Part shown: positions 16,556 to 25,166 of the stretch, in pieces
How positions within the stretch are numbered: position 1 is the first letter of the stretch
Layout: each line of letters opens with the position of its first letter
DNA from: Planctomycetota bacterium
Lineage (GTDB): Bacteria > Planctomycetota > SZUA-567 > H5-PLA8
DNA length: 64,000 nt
Direction: 5' to 3'
Assembly: GCA_016200135.1 (NCBI GenBank)
Contig: JACQFI010000050.1
Location: 1-64,000, forward strand
Notes under the pieces: generated by a model
The model's database searches: none
Told to the model about the DNA's origin: nothing
Seen by the model: the letters and a program-made list of their open reading frames with translations, nothing else
Program-made: the position numbers and the translations under genes

Positions 16556-17332
16556 TTATTTCGTGAGGATTTCGATGCGGTCTTTGAAGACGGCGACGGT
16601 GTGTTCGAAGTGGACGGAGCGGCCGCCGTCGGCGGTGCGGACGGGCCACTGGCCTTCCTGCGAGACGACCTTCTCGACGCCCTCGTTTACCATCGGTTCG
16701 ATGCAGAAGACCATGCCGGGCTTGAGGACGGTGCGCAGGAACGGCAGGTTCTGGCCGGTTGAATAGTAATTCGGGACCTGCGGCTCTTCGTGGAGCGAGA
16801 GGCCGACGCCGTGGCCGACGTAATCGCGCACGACCGAGAAGCCGCGCTCTTCGACGAAATTCTGGACGGCCATGGAGATGTCGCCGACGGTGCCGCGCGG
16901 CTTGGCGGCGTTAATGCCCGCCCAGAGGGACTCCTCGCCGGCCTGCATCAGTTTCTGGGCTTTCTCGTCGAGCGGCCCGACGGCGAAGGTCCACGCGGAA
17001 TCGCCGATGTAACCTTCCTTGCGCACGCCGCAGTCGATGGCGACGAGATCGCCTGCTTTAAGCGGCACGTCGTCGGAGAGGCCGTGGACGACGACGTCGT
17101 TGACCGAGGCGCAGATGTGGCAGGGGAACGGGACCTTGCCCGGCAGTTCGTAGCCGAAGAAGGGCGAGGTGCCGCCGCGCTTCTTGATGTGTTCGGCGAT
17201 GGCGCGTTCGATCTGCCGCGTGGTGACGCCCGGCGCGATCAGCGTCCGGGTGAGTTCGAGGCACTCGGCCACGACGCGGCCGGATTCGCGGATCTTTTCG
17301 ATCTGGCGTTCGGAGTAGTAGATCTGGGCCAC
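16556..17332 (-). CDS. map: Type I methionine aminopeptidase
   Basis: 258 residues from GTG 17332, which has AAAGG upstream and gives the family length; reading from 17401 would add an Ala-rich tail overlapping secY. The dinuclear metal ligands are all visible: Asp in AIDCGVR, Asp in GDSAWTF, His in GHGVGLSLHE, Glu in CIEPMV and Glu in HFEHTVAVF. The enzyme removes the initiator Met co-translationally. It is the last gene of the ribosomal operon, 37 bp after secY. adk, usual between secY and map, is absent, and infA-rpmJ-rpsM do not follow. Confidence 0.95.
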   Translation of the reverse strand: MAQIYYSERQIEKIRESGRVVAECLELTRTLIAPGVTTRQIERAIAEHIKKRGGTSPFFGYELPGKVPFPCHICASVNDVVVHGLSDDVPLKAGDLVAIDCGVRKEGYIGDSAWTFAVGPLDEKAQKLMQAGEESLWAGINAAKPRGTVGDISMAVQNFVEERGFSVVRDYVGHGVGLSLHEEPQVPNYYSTGQNLPFLRTVLKPGMVFCIEPMVNEGVEKVVSQEGQWPVRTADGGRSVHFEHTVAVFKDRIEILTK

Positions 17333-17369
17333 GGCGGAACCTTTCCGGATCGGACCGGAGAGCGCGGCG

Positions 17370-18716
17370 TCAGCCGCGGCGGCCGCGGATGCGGCCTCCA
17401 CCCTTAAGAAAGCCCTCGTAGCGTTCCATCAGCATGTAGGACTCGATGCGGTTGATCACGTCGAGAGCGACGCCGACGACGATCAGGAGGCCGGTGCCGC
17501 CGAAGAAGCCGGAGACGTTGTAATCGACCTTCAGGTTGCCCTGGATGATCTGCGGCATGATCGCAATGATGGCGATGAAGATCGCGCCGGCGAACGTGAT
17601 CCGGTTCATCACGGCTTCGAGGTAGACGCGGGTATCGTTGCCCGGGCGGATGCCGGGAATGAACATGCCGTACTGCTTGAAGTTCTCGGCGTGCTCCTTG
17701 GGATCGAAGATGACGGCGGTGTAGAAGTACGAGAAGAAGACGATCAGGAGCAGGTAGATGGTCATGTAGAAGAACGAATTGTGCGGGGCGAAGAAGTTCA
17801 TCAGTTCCTGCCACCAGGTGACGGGCAGCATCTGCATGAAGTTGGGCAGGATCATCAGCGACTGGGCGAAGATGATGGCGATGACGCCGGAGGCGTTGAT
17901 CTTGAGCGGCAGGTAGTGCTGCTGGCGGAAGCCCACGCGCGTGCGCTTGGGCGTCTGCATGGGAATGCGCCGCGTGGCTTCGGTGACGAAGACGACCGCC
18001 ACGACCATGGCCACGAAGAGGAGCATCAGGGTGAAGATCTCGCTGGGCCCGATGGAGCTGGCGGATGCTTCAATGGCGGGGTCGAAGCGCTTGAAGATGT
18101 TCTCGAACGCGACCGGCAGGCGCGAGGTGATGCCGATCATGATGATCAGCGACATGCCGTTGCCGATGCCGAATTCGTCGATCTGTTCGCCCAGCCACAT
18201 GAGGAAGGCCGAGCCGGTGGAGAGAATGATGGCGGATTGGACGAGGAACCAGAGGCCCGGCTGCGTGACCATGTTCTGGCCGTCGGCCACGGTGTGCGTC
18301 GAGAGGGCCTGGCAGATAATGGTGGCCTGGACCATGCACAGACCGATGGTGGCGTAGCGTGTCCACTGGGTGATCTTGCGGCGGCCGCTCTCGCCGTCCT
18401 TGGCCACCTTCTGAAGGCTGGGCACGATGGCGGTGAGCAACTGGAAGATGATCGAGGCCGAGATGTAGGGCATGATGCCGAGGGCGAAGATCGAGGCGTT
18501 GTTCAGGCCGCCGCCCGAGAACATATCCAGGATGCCGAAGACCTGGGCGAAACCGGATTCGCGGGTGGTGGAGATGGCCTTCTGGACCGCCGCGAGGTTG
18601 ATGCCCGGAAGCGGAATAAAGACGCCGATGCGGCAGAGAATGAGCAGGCCAAGCGTCATACCCAGCTTCTTGCGTAGCTCGGGGATCTTGGCGATATTCG
18701 AGAAGGCGGAGAACAT
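17370..18716 (-). CDS. secY: Protein translocase subunit SecY
   Basis: 448 residues with ten predicted transmembrane helices. The start MFSAFSNIAKIPELRKKLG and IPLPGIN in the plug region are typical, and the C-terminal cytoplasmic tail ends LMERYEGFLKGGGRIRGRRG, as in other SecY proteins (family YExFLKGG-R). It forms the SecYEG channel for export and membrane insertion. The position after rplO is canonical for the spc operon. Confidence 0.97.
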   Translation of the reverse strand: MFSAFSNIAKIPELRKKLGMTLGLLILCRIGVFIPLPGINLAAVQKAISTTRESGFAQVFGILDMFSGGGLNNASIFALGIMPYISASIIFQLLTAIVPSLQKVAKDGESGRRKITQWTRYATIGLCMVQATIICQALSTHTVADGQNMVTQPGLWFLVQSAIILSTGSAFLMWLGEQIDEFGIGNGMSLIIMIGITSRLPVAFENIFKRFDPAIEASASSIGPSEIFTLMLLFVAMVVAVVFVTEATRRIPMQTPKRTRVGFRQQHYLPLKINASGVIAIIFAQSLMILPNFMQMLPVTWWQELMNFFAPHNSFFYMTIYLLLIVFFSYFYTAVIFDPKEHAENFKQYGMFIPGIRPGNDTRVYLEAVMNRITFAGAIFIAIIAIMPQIIQGNLKVDYNVSGFFGGTGLLIVVGVALDVINRIESYMLMERYEGFLKGGGRIRGRRG

Positions 18717-18788
18717 TTAGGTTCCTTGCAGCCCCTTGGAGCGATCCAGCCCCCGACACTATAAGACGTTCGAGCCCGGCCGGAAACG

Positions 18789-19427
18789 CTATTTTTTCTC
18801 TTCGGGCTTGCCGCCATCGGCCTTGGGCGGCGCGGCGGGCTTGGGCGGCTTCTCCTTGGCGTCCTTCTTGCCCGCGACGGCCTTGACGACCTTCTGCGTC
18901 CGGGCTTCGGCGATGGCCTTTTCAAGCGACTTCTTCTTCAAGATCTGGACGAAGTTCGGGGCGTCCTTCTTGGGCTTGCCGCCGGCCCATTCGGCTTTGC
19001 CGCCGGCCTTCTCGATCTTGACCACGGCGCTCTTGGAGAAACGGTCGGCCGTGACGGTGAGCGCGACGCTGAGTTCGCCGTCGCCGAGGACCTTGATGGG
19101 CGTGTTGTGGGTCGTCTTGAGGACGCCTTTTTCGAGCAGTTCCTTGCGCCCGACGGCGCTGCCGGCGGCGAACGCGGCGAGTTGGCCGACGTTGACGGTG
19201 GCGTAGACGGTTTTGAAGGGGCCGTTCACGAAGCCCCGCTTGGGGAGGCGGCGGAAGAGCGGCATCTGGCCGCCTTCGTAGGTCACTTTCATGGCGTAGC
19301 CGGAGCGGGACGTCGCGCCTTCCAGGCCGCGTCCGCTGGTCTTGCCGATGCCGCTGCCGGGGCCGCGTCCGACGCGGACCTTCTTCTTCTTACCGAGCGA
19401 CGCCGAACGGGTCTCGTGCAACAACAT
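18789..19427 (-). CDS. rplO: 50S ribosomal protein L15, C-terminally extended
   Basis: 212 residues from ATG 19427 (GGAGG at good spacing), versus about 145 in most bacteria. The N-terminal RNA-binding part is standard: a Gly-rich segment GRGPGSGIGKTSGRG and the MPLFRRLPKRGF motif. The extra residues include a Lys-rich region and a terminal low-complexity tail (KEKPPKPAAPPKADGGKPEE). rpmD (L30), which normally precedes rplO, is absent: the gap to rpsE is 52 bp. Confidence 0.93.
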   Translation of the reverse strand: MLLHETRSASLGKKKKVRVGRGPGSGIGKTSGRGLEGATSRSGYAMKVTYEGGQMPLFRRLPKRGFVNGPFKTVYATVNVGQLAAFAAGSAVGRKELLEKGVLKTTHNTPIKVLGDGELSVALTVTADRFSKSAVVKIEKAGGKAEWAGGKPKKDAPNFVQILKKKSLEKAIAEARTQKVVKAVAGKKDAKEKPPKPAAPPKADGGKPEEKK

Positions 19428-19479
19428 GACGGGCGTACCTCCCAAGAGTCGCGGGGCCATTTGCGCCCCGGACGGATGA

Positions 19480-20202
19480 CTACGGTTTCTTCGGCTCCGC
19501 CGCGCCGGCCGAAGCTTCGGCCGCAGGCGTTGCGGGAGCAGCCGCGGCGGCTGCGGCAGCAGGCTGCGAGGCCGAGGACGCGCCGGCGTCCCTCTCGCGG
19601 CGCTTGCCGCGCGGCCCGCGGGGCCGGTCGTCCTGGAAGCGGGGCGTCTGCTGGCGCGCGGGTTCGGACTGATGCATGCGCAGGCTCTGCACGAGCACCG
19701 GGTCGTCGGCGATGACCACGCCGCGGAGCGCGGCGACGTCCTCGCGTTTACGCAGCAATTCGAGGGCTTCGAAGGCGGCCTTGACCAGGTTCTTGGCGTT
19801 GTTGTTGCCGCCGACGGACTTGGTGAGCACGTCGCGGATGCCGATGCTTTCGAGCACCGCGCGCACGGCTTGGCCGGCGATGACGCCGGTGCCCGGCAGC
19901 GCGGGGATCATGACCACGGCGGCGGTGGCGTACTTGCCGCGGACTTCGTGGCCGATCGTCGAGCCATACGTGGGGATGCGGACGAGGTGCTTCTTGGCGT
20001 CCTTGACGGCCTTCTCGATGGCGATGGGGACCTCGCGGCCCTTGCCGTAGCCCATGCCCGCGACGCCGTGGCCGTTCCCGACCACCGCCATCGCGGCGAA
20101 GGAGAAGCGCCGGCCGCCCTTGACGACCTTGGCGCAGCGCCAGATGTCCACGATCCGCTCTTCCAGATTCAACCCGGCGGACTCGATACGTTCTGCTACC
20201 AA
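19480..20202 (-). CDS. rpsE: 30S ribosomal protein S5, C-terminally extended
   Basis: 240 residues, against about 165 usual. The S5 core is clear: EERIVDIWRCAKVVKGGRRF, GNGHGVAGMGYGKGREVP and SVGGNNNAKNLVKAAFEAL. From about residue 170 a disordered tail follows, first Arg/Gln-rich, then an Ala/Pro/Ser-rich run. The tail adds charge at the solvent face and has no recognised function. The gap to rplR upstream holds two opposed heptamer arrays. Confidence 0.95.
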   Translation of the reverse strand: MVAERIESAGLNLEERIVDIWRCAKVVKGGRRFSFAAMAVVGNGHGVAGMGYGKGREVPIAIEKAVKDAKKHLVRIPTYGSTIGHEVRGKYATAAVVMIPALPGTGVIAGQAVRAVLESIGIRDVLTKSVGGNNNAKNLVKAAFEALELLRKREDVAALRGVVIADDPVLVQSLRMHQSEPARQQTPRFQDDRPRGPRGKRRERDAGASSASQPAAAAAAAAPATPAAEASAGAAEPKKP

Positions 20203-20222
20203 AAGGCACCTCCGAAAAGCAG

Positions 20223-20316
20223 GGAACAGGGATCAGCGTGCAGGGGACAGGGAACGGAAAACGACCGGGCTTTCCAACGCTTCTCCCTATTCTCTGACCT
20301 CTGTCCTCCGCTCCCT
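20223..20316. repeat. Two opposed heptamer arrays between rplR and rpsE
   Basis: Left units 20223-20257: GGAACAG, GGATCAG, CGTGCAG, GGGACAG, GGAACGG. Right units 20282-20316: TCTCCCT, ATTCTCT, GACCTCT, GTCCTCC, GCTCCCT. Each is five consecutive 7-mers; the right set reads as G/A-rich words on the opposite strand, so the arms are roughly complementary. Confidence 0.8.
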
Positions 20317-20318
20317 CG

Positions 20319-20684
20319 TTAGAACTTCAACCCGCCCTCGCGGGCGCCGTCGGCCAATTCCTTGATCCGGCCGTGATAAAGGTACCCGCCGCGGTCGAAG
20401 ACCACCGCGACGACGCCCTTCGCCTTGGCGCGTTCGGCGATGAGCTTGCCGAGCGTGCGCGCGGCGGACTTGCTCGCGCCGTTCTTCATCTTGGCGCGGA
20501 AGTCCTTGCTGCGCGAAGAGACGGCGACGAGGGTCTTGCCCGCGGTGTCGTCGATCACCTGGGCCTCGATGTGCTTCGAGCTGCGGAAGACGTTCAGGCG
20601 CGGGCGCTGGGGCGTGCCCACGACCACCTTGCGCACGCGCTCGTGCCGCCGCACCCGTGAAACCGACAAAGCTACTTTGCTCAT
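20319..20684 (-). CDS. rplR: 50S ribosomal protein L18
   Basis: 121 residues, normal length. The basic N-terminus ([20 protein letters not shown]) is followed by [17 protein letters not shown] and [20 protein letters not shown], which match the L18 signature (FDRGGYxYHGR) and 5S rRNA-binding surface. It lies in the standard position between rplF and rpsE. Confidence 0.96.
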   Translation of the reverse strand: MSKVALSVSRVRRHERVRKVVVGTPQRPRLNVFRSSKHIEAQVIDDTAGKTLVAVSSRSKDFRAKMKNGASKSAARTLGKLIAERAKAKGVVAVVFDRGGYLYHGRIKELADGAREGGLKF

Positions 20685-20732
20685 GTTCTCTCGACTCCAA
20701 TGGCTCCGGCGTCTTTATTTCCGACGCCTGTC

Positions 20733-21296
20733 TTACTTGGCTCCGGTCGCGCCGACGGTCTTGCCTTCCAGCTTGCGGACCTGCTCGCCCTGATAGCGGA
20801 TGCCCTTGCCCTTGTAGACGTCCGGCGGGCGGATCGAACGGATCTGCGCCGCGACCTGGCCGACGAGCTGCTTGTCGATGCCCACGATCACGATCTCGGT
20901 CTGCGTCGGGCAGGTGACCGTAACGCCTTCGGGGATCGCGAAGACCTCGGGGGTCTTCGTGTTGTACCCCACGAAGAGGTTCAGGCGCTTGCCGGAGAGC
21001 TGGGCGCGGTAGCCGACGCCCTGGATCTCGAGGCGCTTCTCGTAGCCCTTGGTGACGCCCAGCATCATGTTGGCCAGCAGGGCGCGGTAGAGCCCGTGCT
21101 TGGCGCGGTCGATGCGCAGATCGGAGCCGCGCTTGACGCGGACTTCCTTGGTCTGCGCGTCGACTTCGACGCTGATGGCGCCGCTCACTTCCTGCTTGAG
21201 CGTGCCCTTGGGGCCCTTGATCGTGACGACCGGTCCCGCGACGTTGACTTCAACGCCGGCGGGGATCGGGACGGGTTTCTTTCCGATGCGCGACAT
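20733..21296 (-). CDS. rplF: 50S ribosomal protein L6
   Basis: 187 residues from ATG 21296 (MSRIGKKPVPIPAGVEV, the typical L6 N-terminus); eight upstream codons to 21320 are unlikely to be translated. The two L6 repeats are visible, with the C-terminal signature PPDVYKGKGIRYQGE. The protein lies near the A-site side of the 50S, close to the sarcin-ricin loop. Confidence 0.96.
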   Translation of the reverse strand: MSRIGKKPVPIPAGVEVNVAGPVVTIKGPKGTLKQEVSGAISVEVDAQTKEVRVKRGSDLRIDRAKHGLYRALLANMMLGVTKGYEKRLEIQGVGYRAQLSGKRLNLFVGYNTKTPEVFAIPEGVTVTCPTQTEIVIVGIDKQLVGQVAAQIRSIRPPDVYKGKGIRYQGEQVRKLEGKTVGATGAK

Positions 21297-21387
21297 GGCT
21301 TTGGTTCTCGACCTGCCCAACGGTTAACCAAACGACCCAAAACTACAGAACGGCAAAAGCGGTTGCACACGGCTTAAAGACCGCCGG

Positions 21388-21795
21388 TTACTCCACCTGA
21401 CAGAGTACTTCGCCGCCGACGTTGGCCTCGCGGGCCTCGCGGTCGGAGAGCACGCCCTTGGGGGTGCTCAGCACCAGAATGCCGAGGCCGCGCAGGACCG
21501 ACTTGAGGTCGGCCTTCTTGCGATAGATCCGGCGGCCGGGCTTGCTGATGCGGTCGATCCGGGTAATGGCCGGTTCGCCGCCGCGGCCGTACTTCAGCCG
21601 GATGTTGAGATCGTTCTGGACCGGCGTGAGGGTCCCCTTGACGACCTCGAAGTCCTTGATGAAGCCTTCCTTTTTCAGCGTCTCCGCGATGGAGACGACG
21701 ATCTGGGAGCTGCGCACGCGCACCTCGTCGTTCTTAATCCGCACGGCATTGCGGATGCGCGTCAGCATATCGGCGATCGGATCGGTCACGGGCAT
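21388..21795 (-). CDS. rpsH: 30S ribosomal protein S8
   Basis: 135 residues. The N-terminus TDPIADMLTRIRNAVRIK and C-terminal STPKGVLSDREAREANVGGE are diagnostic for S8, a primary 16S rRNA binder and, in E. coli, the translational repressor of the spc operon. Its upstream gap carries the GCTC heptamer array; no classical S8-binding helix is recognised there. Confidence 0.97.
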   Translation of the reverse strand: MPVTDPIADMLTRIRNAVRIKNDEVRVRSSQIVVSIAETLKKEGFIKDFEVVKGTLTPVQNDLNIRLKYGRGGEPAITRIDRISKPGRRIYRKKADLKSVLRGLGILVLSTPKGVLSDREAREANVGGEVLCQVE

Positions 21796-21799
21796 GTCA

Positions 21800-21848
21800 C
21801 TGGCTCCTGGCTCTTCGCTCTCGGCTCACCGCTCAGGGCTCCCGGCTT
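21800..21848. repeat. Heptamer array of 7 units NNNGCTC between rpsZ and rpsH
   Basis: Seven contiguous units: CTGGCTC, CTGGCTC, TTCGCTC, TCGGCTC, ACCGCTC, AGGGCTC, CCGGCTT. The last four bases of each unit are nearly constant and the first three vary. A complementary GGGAGCC follows at about 21,862, so a stem is possible. It lies entirely in the 95-bp gap upstream of rpsH. Confidence 0.85.
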
Positions 21849-21890
21849 TGGCTCACCGTACAGGGAGCCAGGCGCCGCAAGCCGCTCTTC

Positions 21891-22076
21891 TTACCAGCTC
21901 GACTTCTTCACGCCGGGGATCTCGCCCGTGCGCGCAAGTTTGCGGAAGCACAGGCGGCAGATCTTGAACTTCCGGTAGTACCCGCGCGAACGCCCGCAGA
22001 GCTCGCAGCGGTTGTAGGCCCGCGTCGAGAACTTGGGCTTCAGCTTGCACTTCACCTTCCAGCGTATGCTGGCCAT
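21891..22076 (-). CDS. rpsZ: 30S ribosomal protein S14, zinc-binding type
   Basis: 61 residues, the short type Z form. The zinc knuckle is intact: [20 protein letters not shown] (CxxC-x12-CxxC), with [11 protein letters not shown] at the C-terminus. It binds the 3' domain of 16S rRNA. The canonical spc position between rplE and rpsH is kept. Confidence 0.97.
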   Translation of the reverse strand: MASIRWKVKCKLKPKFSTRAYNRCELCGRSRGYYRKFKICRLCFRKLARTGEIPGVKKSSW

Positions 22077-22102
22077 CGTGTTCGCTCCTGCGTATCCCGC
22101 CG

Positions 22103-22867
22103 TTACCGCTCGCGGAACGGCATGCCCATTTCCTTCAGCAGCTCAAAGGCATGCTGATTGTCCCGCGCGGTCGTGCAGATGGTGATGTCCATGCCGTGCA
22201 CGTACTCGACCTTGTCGTGGTCGATCTCCGGAAAAACCGTCTGTTCCTGCAAGCCCAGCGAGTAGTTCCCGCGGCCGTCGAAAGCGCGCGGCGAGACGCC
22301 GCGGAAGTCGCGGATGCGGGGGATGGCCACGTTCACCAGGCGGTCAAAGAACTCGTACATGACCGTGCCGCGCAGGGTCACCCGGCAGCCGACCTGCATG
22401 CCCTGGCGCAGTTTGAAGTTCGAGATCGACTTGCGCGACTTGGTGATCACGGCCTTCTGCCCGCTGATGGCGGTGACGTCGTTGACGCACTGCTCCATCA
22501 TCTTGGGCAGGTTCTCGGTGGCGGCCTTGCCGAAGCCGACGTTGAGGCAGATCTTCGTCAGCTTGGGGACGGCCATCTTGTTCGTCACCTTGAGCTTGTC
22601 CATCAGGCGCGGGACGATCTCCTTCTCGTACTTCTCGCGCATGCGGATCTTCACCGGCTTGACGTGGCCGCCGCCGTCGGGCTTCTTCGCGCCCGCGTCG
22701 GGTTTCTTGCCGCCGTCGCCGCCCTTGGGAGCCTTTTCGCTCTTCTCGGGCCTGGGACCGCCGCCGCCCTTGCCGCCCTCGGGCTTGGGGCCCTTGGCGC
22801 CTTCGGCGGGGCCGGGCTTGCCGGCGTCCTGCGGGGCCTTCTGTTCGGATTTTTCTTCGTCAGCCAT
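22103..22867 (-). CDS. rplE: 50S ribosomal protein L5 with 70-residue N-terminal extension
   Basis: 254 residues against about 180 usual. Residues 1-72 are low-complexity Gly/Lys/Pro/Glu (for example [20 protein letters not shown]). The normal L5 core then starts ([18 protein letters not shown]) and continues with [11 protein letters not shown], a segment [20 protein letters not shown] and a [20 protein letters not shown] block. An ATG inside the gene could start a standard-length L5 at about nt 22,644, so the extension may be optional; reading frame and composition make it look real. Confidence 0.93.
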   Translation of the reverse strand: MADEEKSEQKAPQDAGKPGPAEGAKGPKPEGGKGGGGPRPEKSEKAPKGGDGGKKPDAGAKKPDGGGHVKPVKIRMREKYEKEIVPRLMDKLKVTNKMAVPKLTKICLNVGFGKAATENLPKMMEQCVNDVTAISGQKAVITKSRKSISNFKLRQGMQVGCRVTLRGTVMYEFFDRLVNVAIPRIRDFRGVSPRAFDGRGNYSLGLQEQTVFPEIDHDKVEYVHGMDITICTTARDNQHAFELLKEMGMPFRER

Positions 22868-22923
22868 GGTACGACTCGCTTTCCCTTCCGAAACGATGCC
22901 GGCTCAGTTCGGACTGCCTGCGT

Positions 22924-23259
22924 TCAGGCCTTCTCTCCGTACTGGCGCTTGGGCGCCTTCTCGACGACCTTCAGGTTCGAGATATGGACCGGGCGCTTGA
23001 GAATCTTCAGGCCGCCGGCCTCGCCGCTCTTGGGGTTGTAGCGCACGGTCTTCCAGATCTCGACGCCCTTGCGCGGCTTGTCCTGCTCGCCGCGCTTGGC
23101 CTTCTGGCGCGGCATCTCGAGCAGCGCGTACCCTTTGATGCGGTCCACCTTGAGGACCGTGCACTGCACGGGCTTCTTGGTCTTCTCGTCCTCGTAGTTC
23201 CTGCCAAAGCCGGCGATCAGTTCAACCTTGTCGCCTTTGCAGATCTCGGTCTTGATCAT
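22924..23259 (-). CDS. rplX: 50S ribosomal protein L24
   Basis: 111 residues, normal length. It starts with a KOW-type segment ([20 protein letters not shown]) and continues with [22 protein letters not shown], although the usual GKDKGK loop is altered. Identity rests on length and on position between rplN and rplE. L24 is an early-assembly 23S rRNA binder. Confidence 0.85.
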   Translation of the reverse strand: MIKTEICKGDKVELIAGFGRNYEDEKTKKPVQCTVLKVDRIKGYALLEMPRQKAKRGEQDKPRKGVEIWKTVRYNPKSGEAGGLKILKRPVHISNLKVVEKAPKRQYGEKA

Positions 23260-23319
23260 CCCAACACCCTTTCATCCAACCCTGCACCGCGGAGCTCGCA
23301 GAGACCGGCTCCCCTTCAT

Positions 23320-23709
23320 TCACACTACTTCGGCCGCGAGGCTGACGATCTTCATGAAGCCCTTGGCGCGGAGTTCGCGGGCCACCGGGCCGAAGATGCG
23401 CGTGCCGCGGGGCTCTTTTTCCGGCGTGATCAGCACGACGGCGTTGTTGTCGAAGCGCACCGTGGTGCCGTCGGCGCGGCGGACGGCCTTGCGGGTGCGG
23501 ACCACGACGCCGCGGACGACCAGCTTCTTCTTGTCCTTCTTGCTGGTGGTCATGAACTCGCTGCCGGGCTGCACCTTCTTGACGGCGCAGACGATGATGT
23601 CGCCGATCGAGGCGTAGCGGCGCTTCGTGCCGCCGAGGACCTTGATGCACTGGGCGGTGCGCGCCCCGGTGTTGTCCGCGACATCCATCATCGTATTGAC
23701 CTGAATCAT
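23320..23709 (-). CDS. rplN: 50S ribosomal protein L14
   Basis: 129 residues. [20 protein letters not shown] is the classic L14 opening, followed by [20 protein letters not shown] and [20 protein letters not shown] near the end. It is one of the best-conserved ribosomal proteins, at the L19/S12 bridge region, in canonical position after rpsQ. Confidence 0.97.
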   Translation of the reverse strand: MIQVNTMMDVADNTGARTAQCIKVLGGTKRRYASIGDIIVCAVKKVQPGSEFMTTSKKDKKKLVVRGVVVRTRKAVRRADGTTVRFDNNAVVLITPEKEPRGTRIFGPVARELRAKGFMKIVSLAAEVV

Positions 23710-23754
23710 GACTCACCTTCCCTGCGTATCGTCGAGCGACGGTTCGGTTCCCGG

Positions 23755-24132
23755 TCAGGCTTTCGGTTCGGCCTTACTTTCCGGCGCGGCTTCCGGCTTC
23801 GGCTTGGGCTTCGCGCCCGGGACTTCCACTTCCTTGACCTCGATGCCGCCCAGATCCGCGGCGCGTTCGAGGACGCGCAGGAGGCGCCAGCGCTTCTGCT
23901 TGGAAATCGGCCGCGTCTGGCAGATCTCGACGCGGTCGCCCTTCTTCGCCTCGTTCTTCTCGTCGTGCGCATTGTACTTCGTCGACAGGTGGATGTACTT
24001 GCCGTACTTCGGGTGCTTGACCGTGCGCGTCACTTCCACGGTGATGGTCTTCTCACGCTTGTCGCTCATCACCCGGCCGCGCTCCGTGCGCAAGATCCGC
24101 GTTTCCGCCGCCGCCGCTGTTTCAACCGCCAT
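23755..24132 (-). CDS. rpsQ: 30S ribosomal protein S17, extended at both ends
   Basis: 125 residues from ATG 24132 (GGGGG upstream), compared with about 85 usual. The core is standard: [40 protein letters not shown] and [12 protein letters not shown]. About 20 extra residues precede it and a charged Lys/Pro/Glu tail ([18 protein letters not shown]) follows. S17 is a primary 16S rRNA binder. Confidence 0.95.
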   Translation of the reverse strand: MAVETAAAAETRILRTERGRVMSDKREKTITVEVTRTVKHPKYGKYIHLSTKYNAHDEKNEAKKGDRVEICQTRPISKQKRWRLLRVLERAADLGGIEVKEVEVPGAKPKPKPEAAPESKAEPKA

Positions 24133-24153
24133 GCTCACGCCCCCTGAAGTTTC

Positions 24154-24264
24154 ATTTTCGATTTTGGATTTGCGATTTCCGCTTGGCTTCGCTCCGCCGC
24201 CGGAATCGTTCCTCCAAATTCAAAAAGCTGCCGTTCCCAACACCTAATCCAAAATCCCAAATAC
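24154..24264. repeat. Inverted heptamer arrays between rpmC and rpsQ
   Basis: Left units 24154-24181: ATTTTCG, ATTTTGG, ATTTGCG, ATTTCCG. On the right, 24246-24264 carries the complement (AATCCAAAATCCCAAAT). The 136-bp spacer is the same ATTTTGG vocabulary as in the ftsL-ftsI, rpsS-rplB and lepB-rplB gaps. Confidence 0.85.
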
Positions 24265-24268
24265 CGTT

Positions 24269-24688
24269 TTACTTGCTCTGCCCCACGTCCTGGCGCTGGA
24301 GCGACGCGCGCTTGCGGCGGGCTTCGGCCAGCTTGACCGCCGCGTGGTCCGCGGGCGTTTCCGGGAAGAGGTTGCGTTCCCGGATGCGGCCGGCGCGCGG
24401 GTTCGGATCGCGCTTGGCGATGTTCGCGAACTTGGGCGTGGCCTTGCCGGAGGCCGCCTGAAGCTTGACGATGCCCGTGTCGAGCTGCTGGCGCAGGGCG
24501 CGTTCGCGCAGGATCGTGCGGATGCGCGCGATGAGCTTGCGGCCGTCGCGCTTCTCGTGCGCCTTGATCGCCTCGCCGCTGGCTCCGCGGACGGTGGCGT
24601 CGAAGATCCGCTTGCGCTCCTGGGCCATCTGGTCCTGGAGCTCCTGGTCGGTCTTCTCGCGTAAGTTCTGCGCCTTGATCGTGCTCAC
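24269..24688 (-). CDS. rpmC: 50S ribosomal protein L29, strongly C-terminally extended
   Basis: 139 residues, roughly twice the usual 65. Residues 1-70 match L29 (LREKTDQELQDQMAQERKRI and IRTILRERAL). The remaining 70 residues are not low-complexity but Arg/Lys-rich with several prolines (KFANIAKRDPNPRAGRIRER) and have no known match. L29 sits by the peptide exit tunnel, where SRP and trigger factor dock, so the extension is placed to contact nascent-chain factors. That role is inference. Confidence 0.88.
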   Translation of the reverse strand: MSTIKAQNLREKTDQELQDQMAQERKRIFDATVRGASGEAIKAHEKRDGRKLIARIRTILRERALRQQLDTGIVKLQAASGKATPKFANIAKRDPNPRAGRIRERNLFPETPADHAAVKLAEARRKRASLQRQDVGQSK

Positions 24689-24746
24689 GTTCGTTCCGTC
24701 CTCGCCTGCCGATTCGTACCCAAGGTCCGCCGATGCAAAGCCCCGA

Positions 24747-25166
24747 TTACAGCGTCGGGCGGCGGCCGATGAACTTCACCCGTACCGGCAGCTTGCCGGA
24801 CTGCCGCCGGAAGATCTCGCGGGCGATGTTTTCCGCCACGCCGGCCAATTCGAACAGGATCGTGCCGGGCTTGACCACGACGGCCCAGTACACCACGTCG
24901 CCCTTGCCGCTGCCCATGCGCGTCTCCGCGGGCTTGGCGGTGACGGGCTTATGCGGGAAGACCCGGCACCAGTAGCGGCCTTCGTTGCCCAGCGAGCGCG
25001 AGAGGACGACGCGGGCGGCTTCGAGCTGCTGCGCGGTGATCCAGCCGGCGTCGGTGGACATGAGGCCGTAGTCGCCGAACGCGACGTAGTTGCCGCGCGT
25101 GGCGTTGCCCCGGACCTTGCCGCGTTGGGCTTTGCGGTGCATGACCCGCTTAGGCATCAGCGCCAT
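24747..25166 (-). CDS. rplP: 50S ribosomal protein L16
   Basis: 139 residues from ATG 25166 with GGAGG at good spacing; in-frame codons upstream are not needed. Diagnostic segments: MPKRVMHRKAQRGKVRG, GNEGRYWCRVFPHKPVTAKP, and ETRMGSGKGDVVYWAVVVKP (the L16 signature). It contacts the A-site tRNA. Its first codons overlap the end of rpsC by 17 bp. Confidence 0.97.
   Translation of the reverse strand: MALMPKRVMHRKAQRGKVRGNATRGNYVAFGDYGLMSTDAGWITAQQLEAARVVLSRSLGNEGRYWCRVFPHKPVTAKPAETRMGSGKGDVVYWAVVVKPGTILFELAGVAENIAREIFRRQSGKLPVRVKFIGRRPTL

Noticed and set aside
17691..18677. 328-residue plus-strand frame opposite secY
   Set aside because: Antisense of a clear SecY; Asp/Gly/His-rich shadow.
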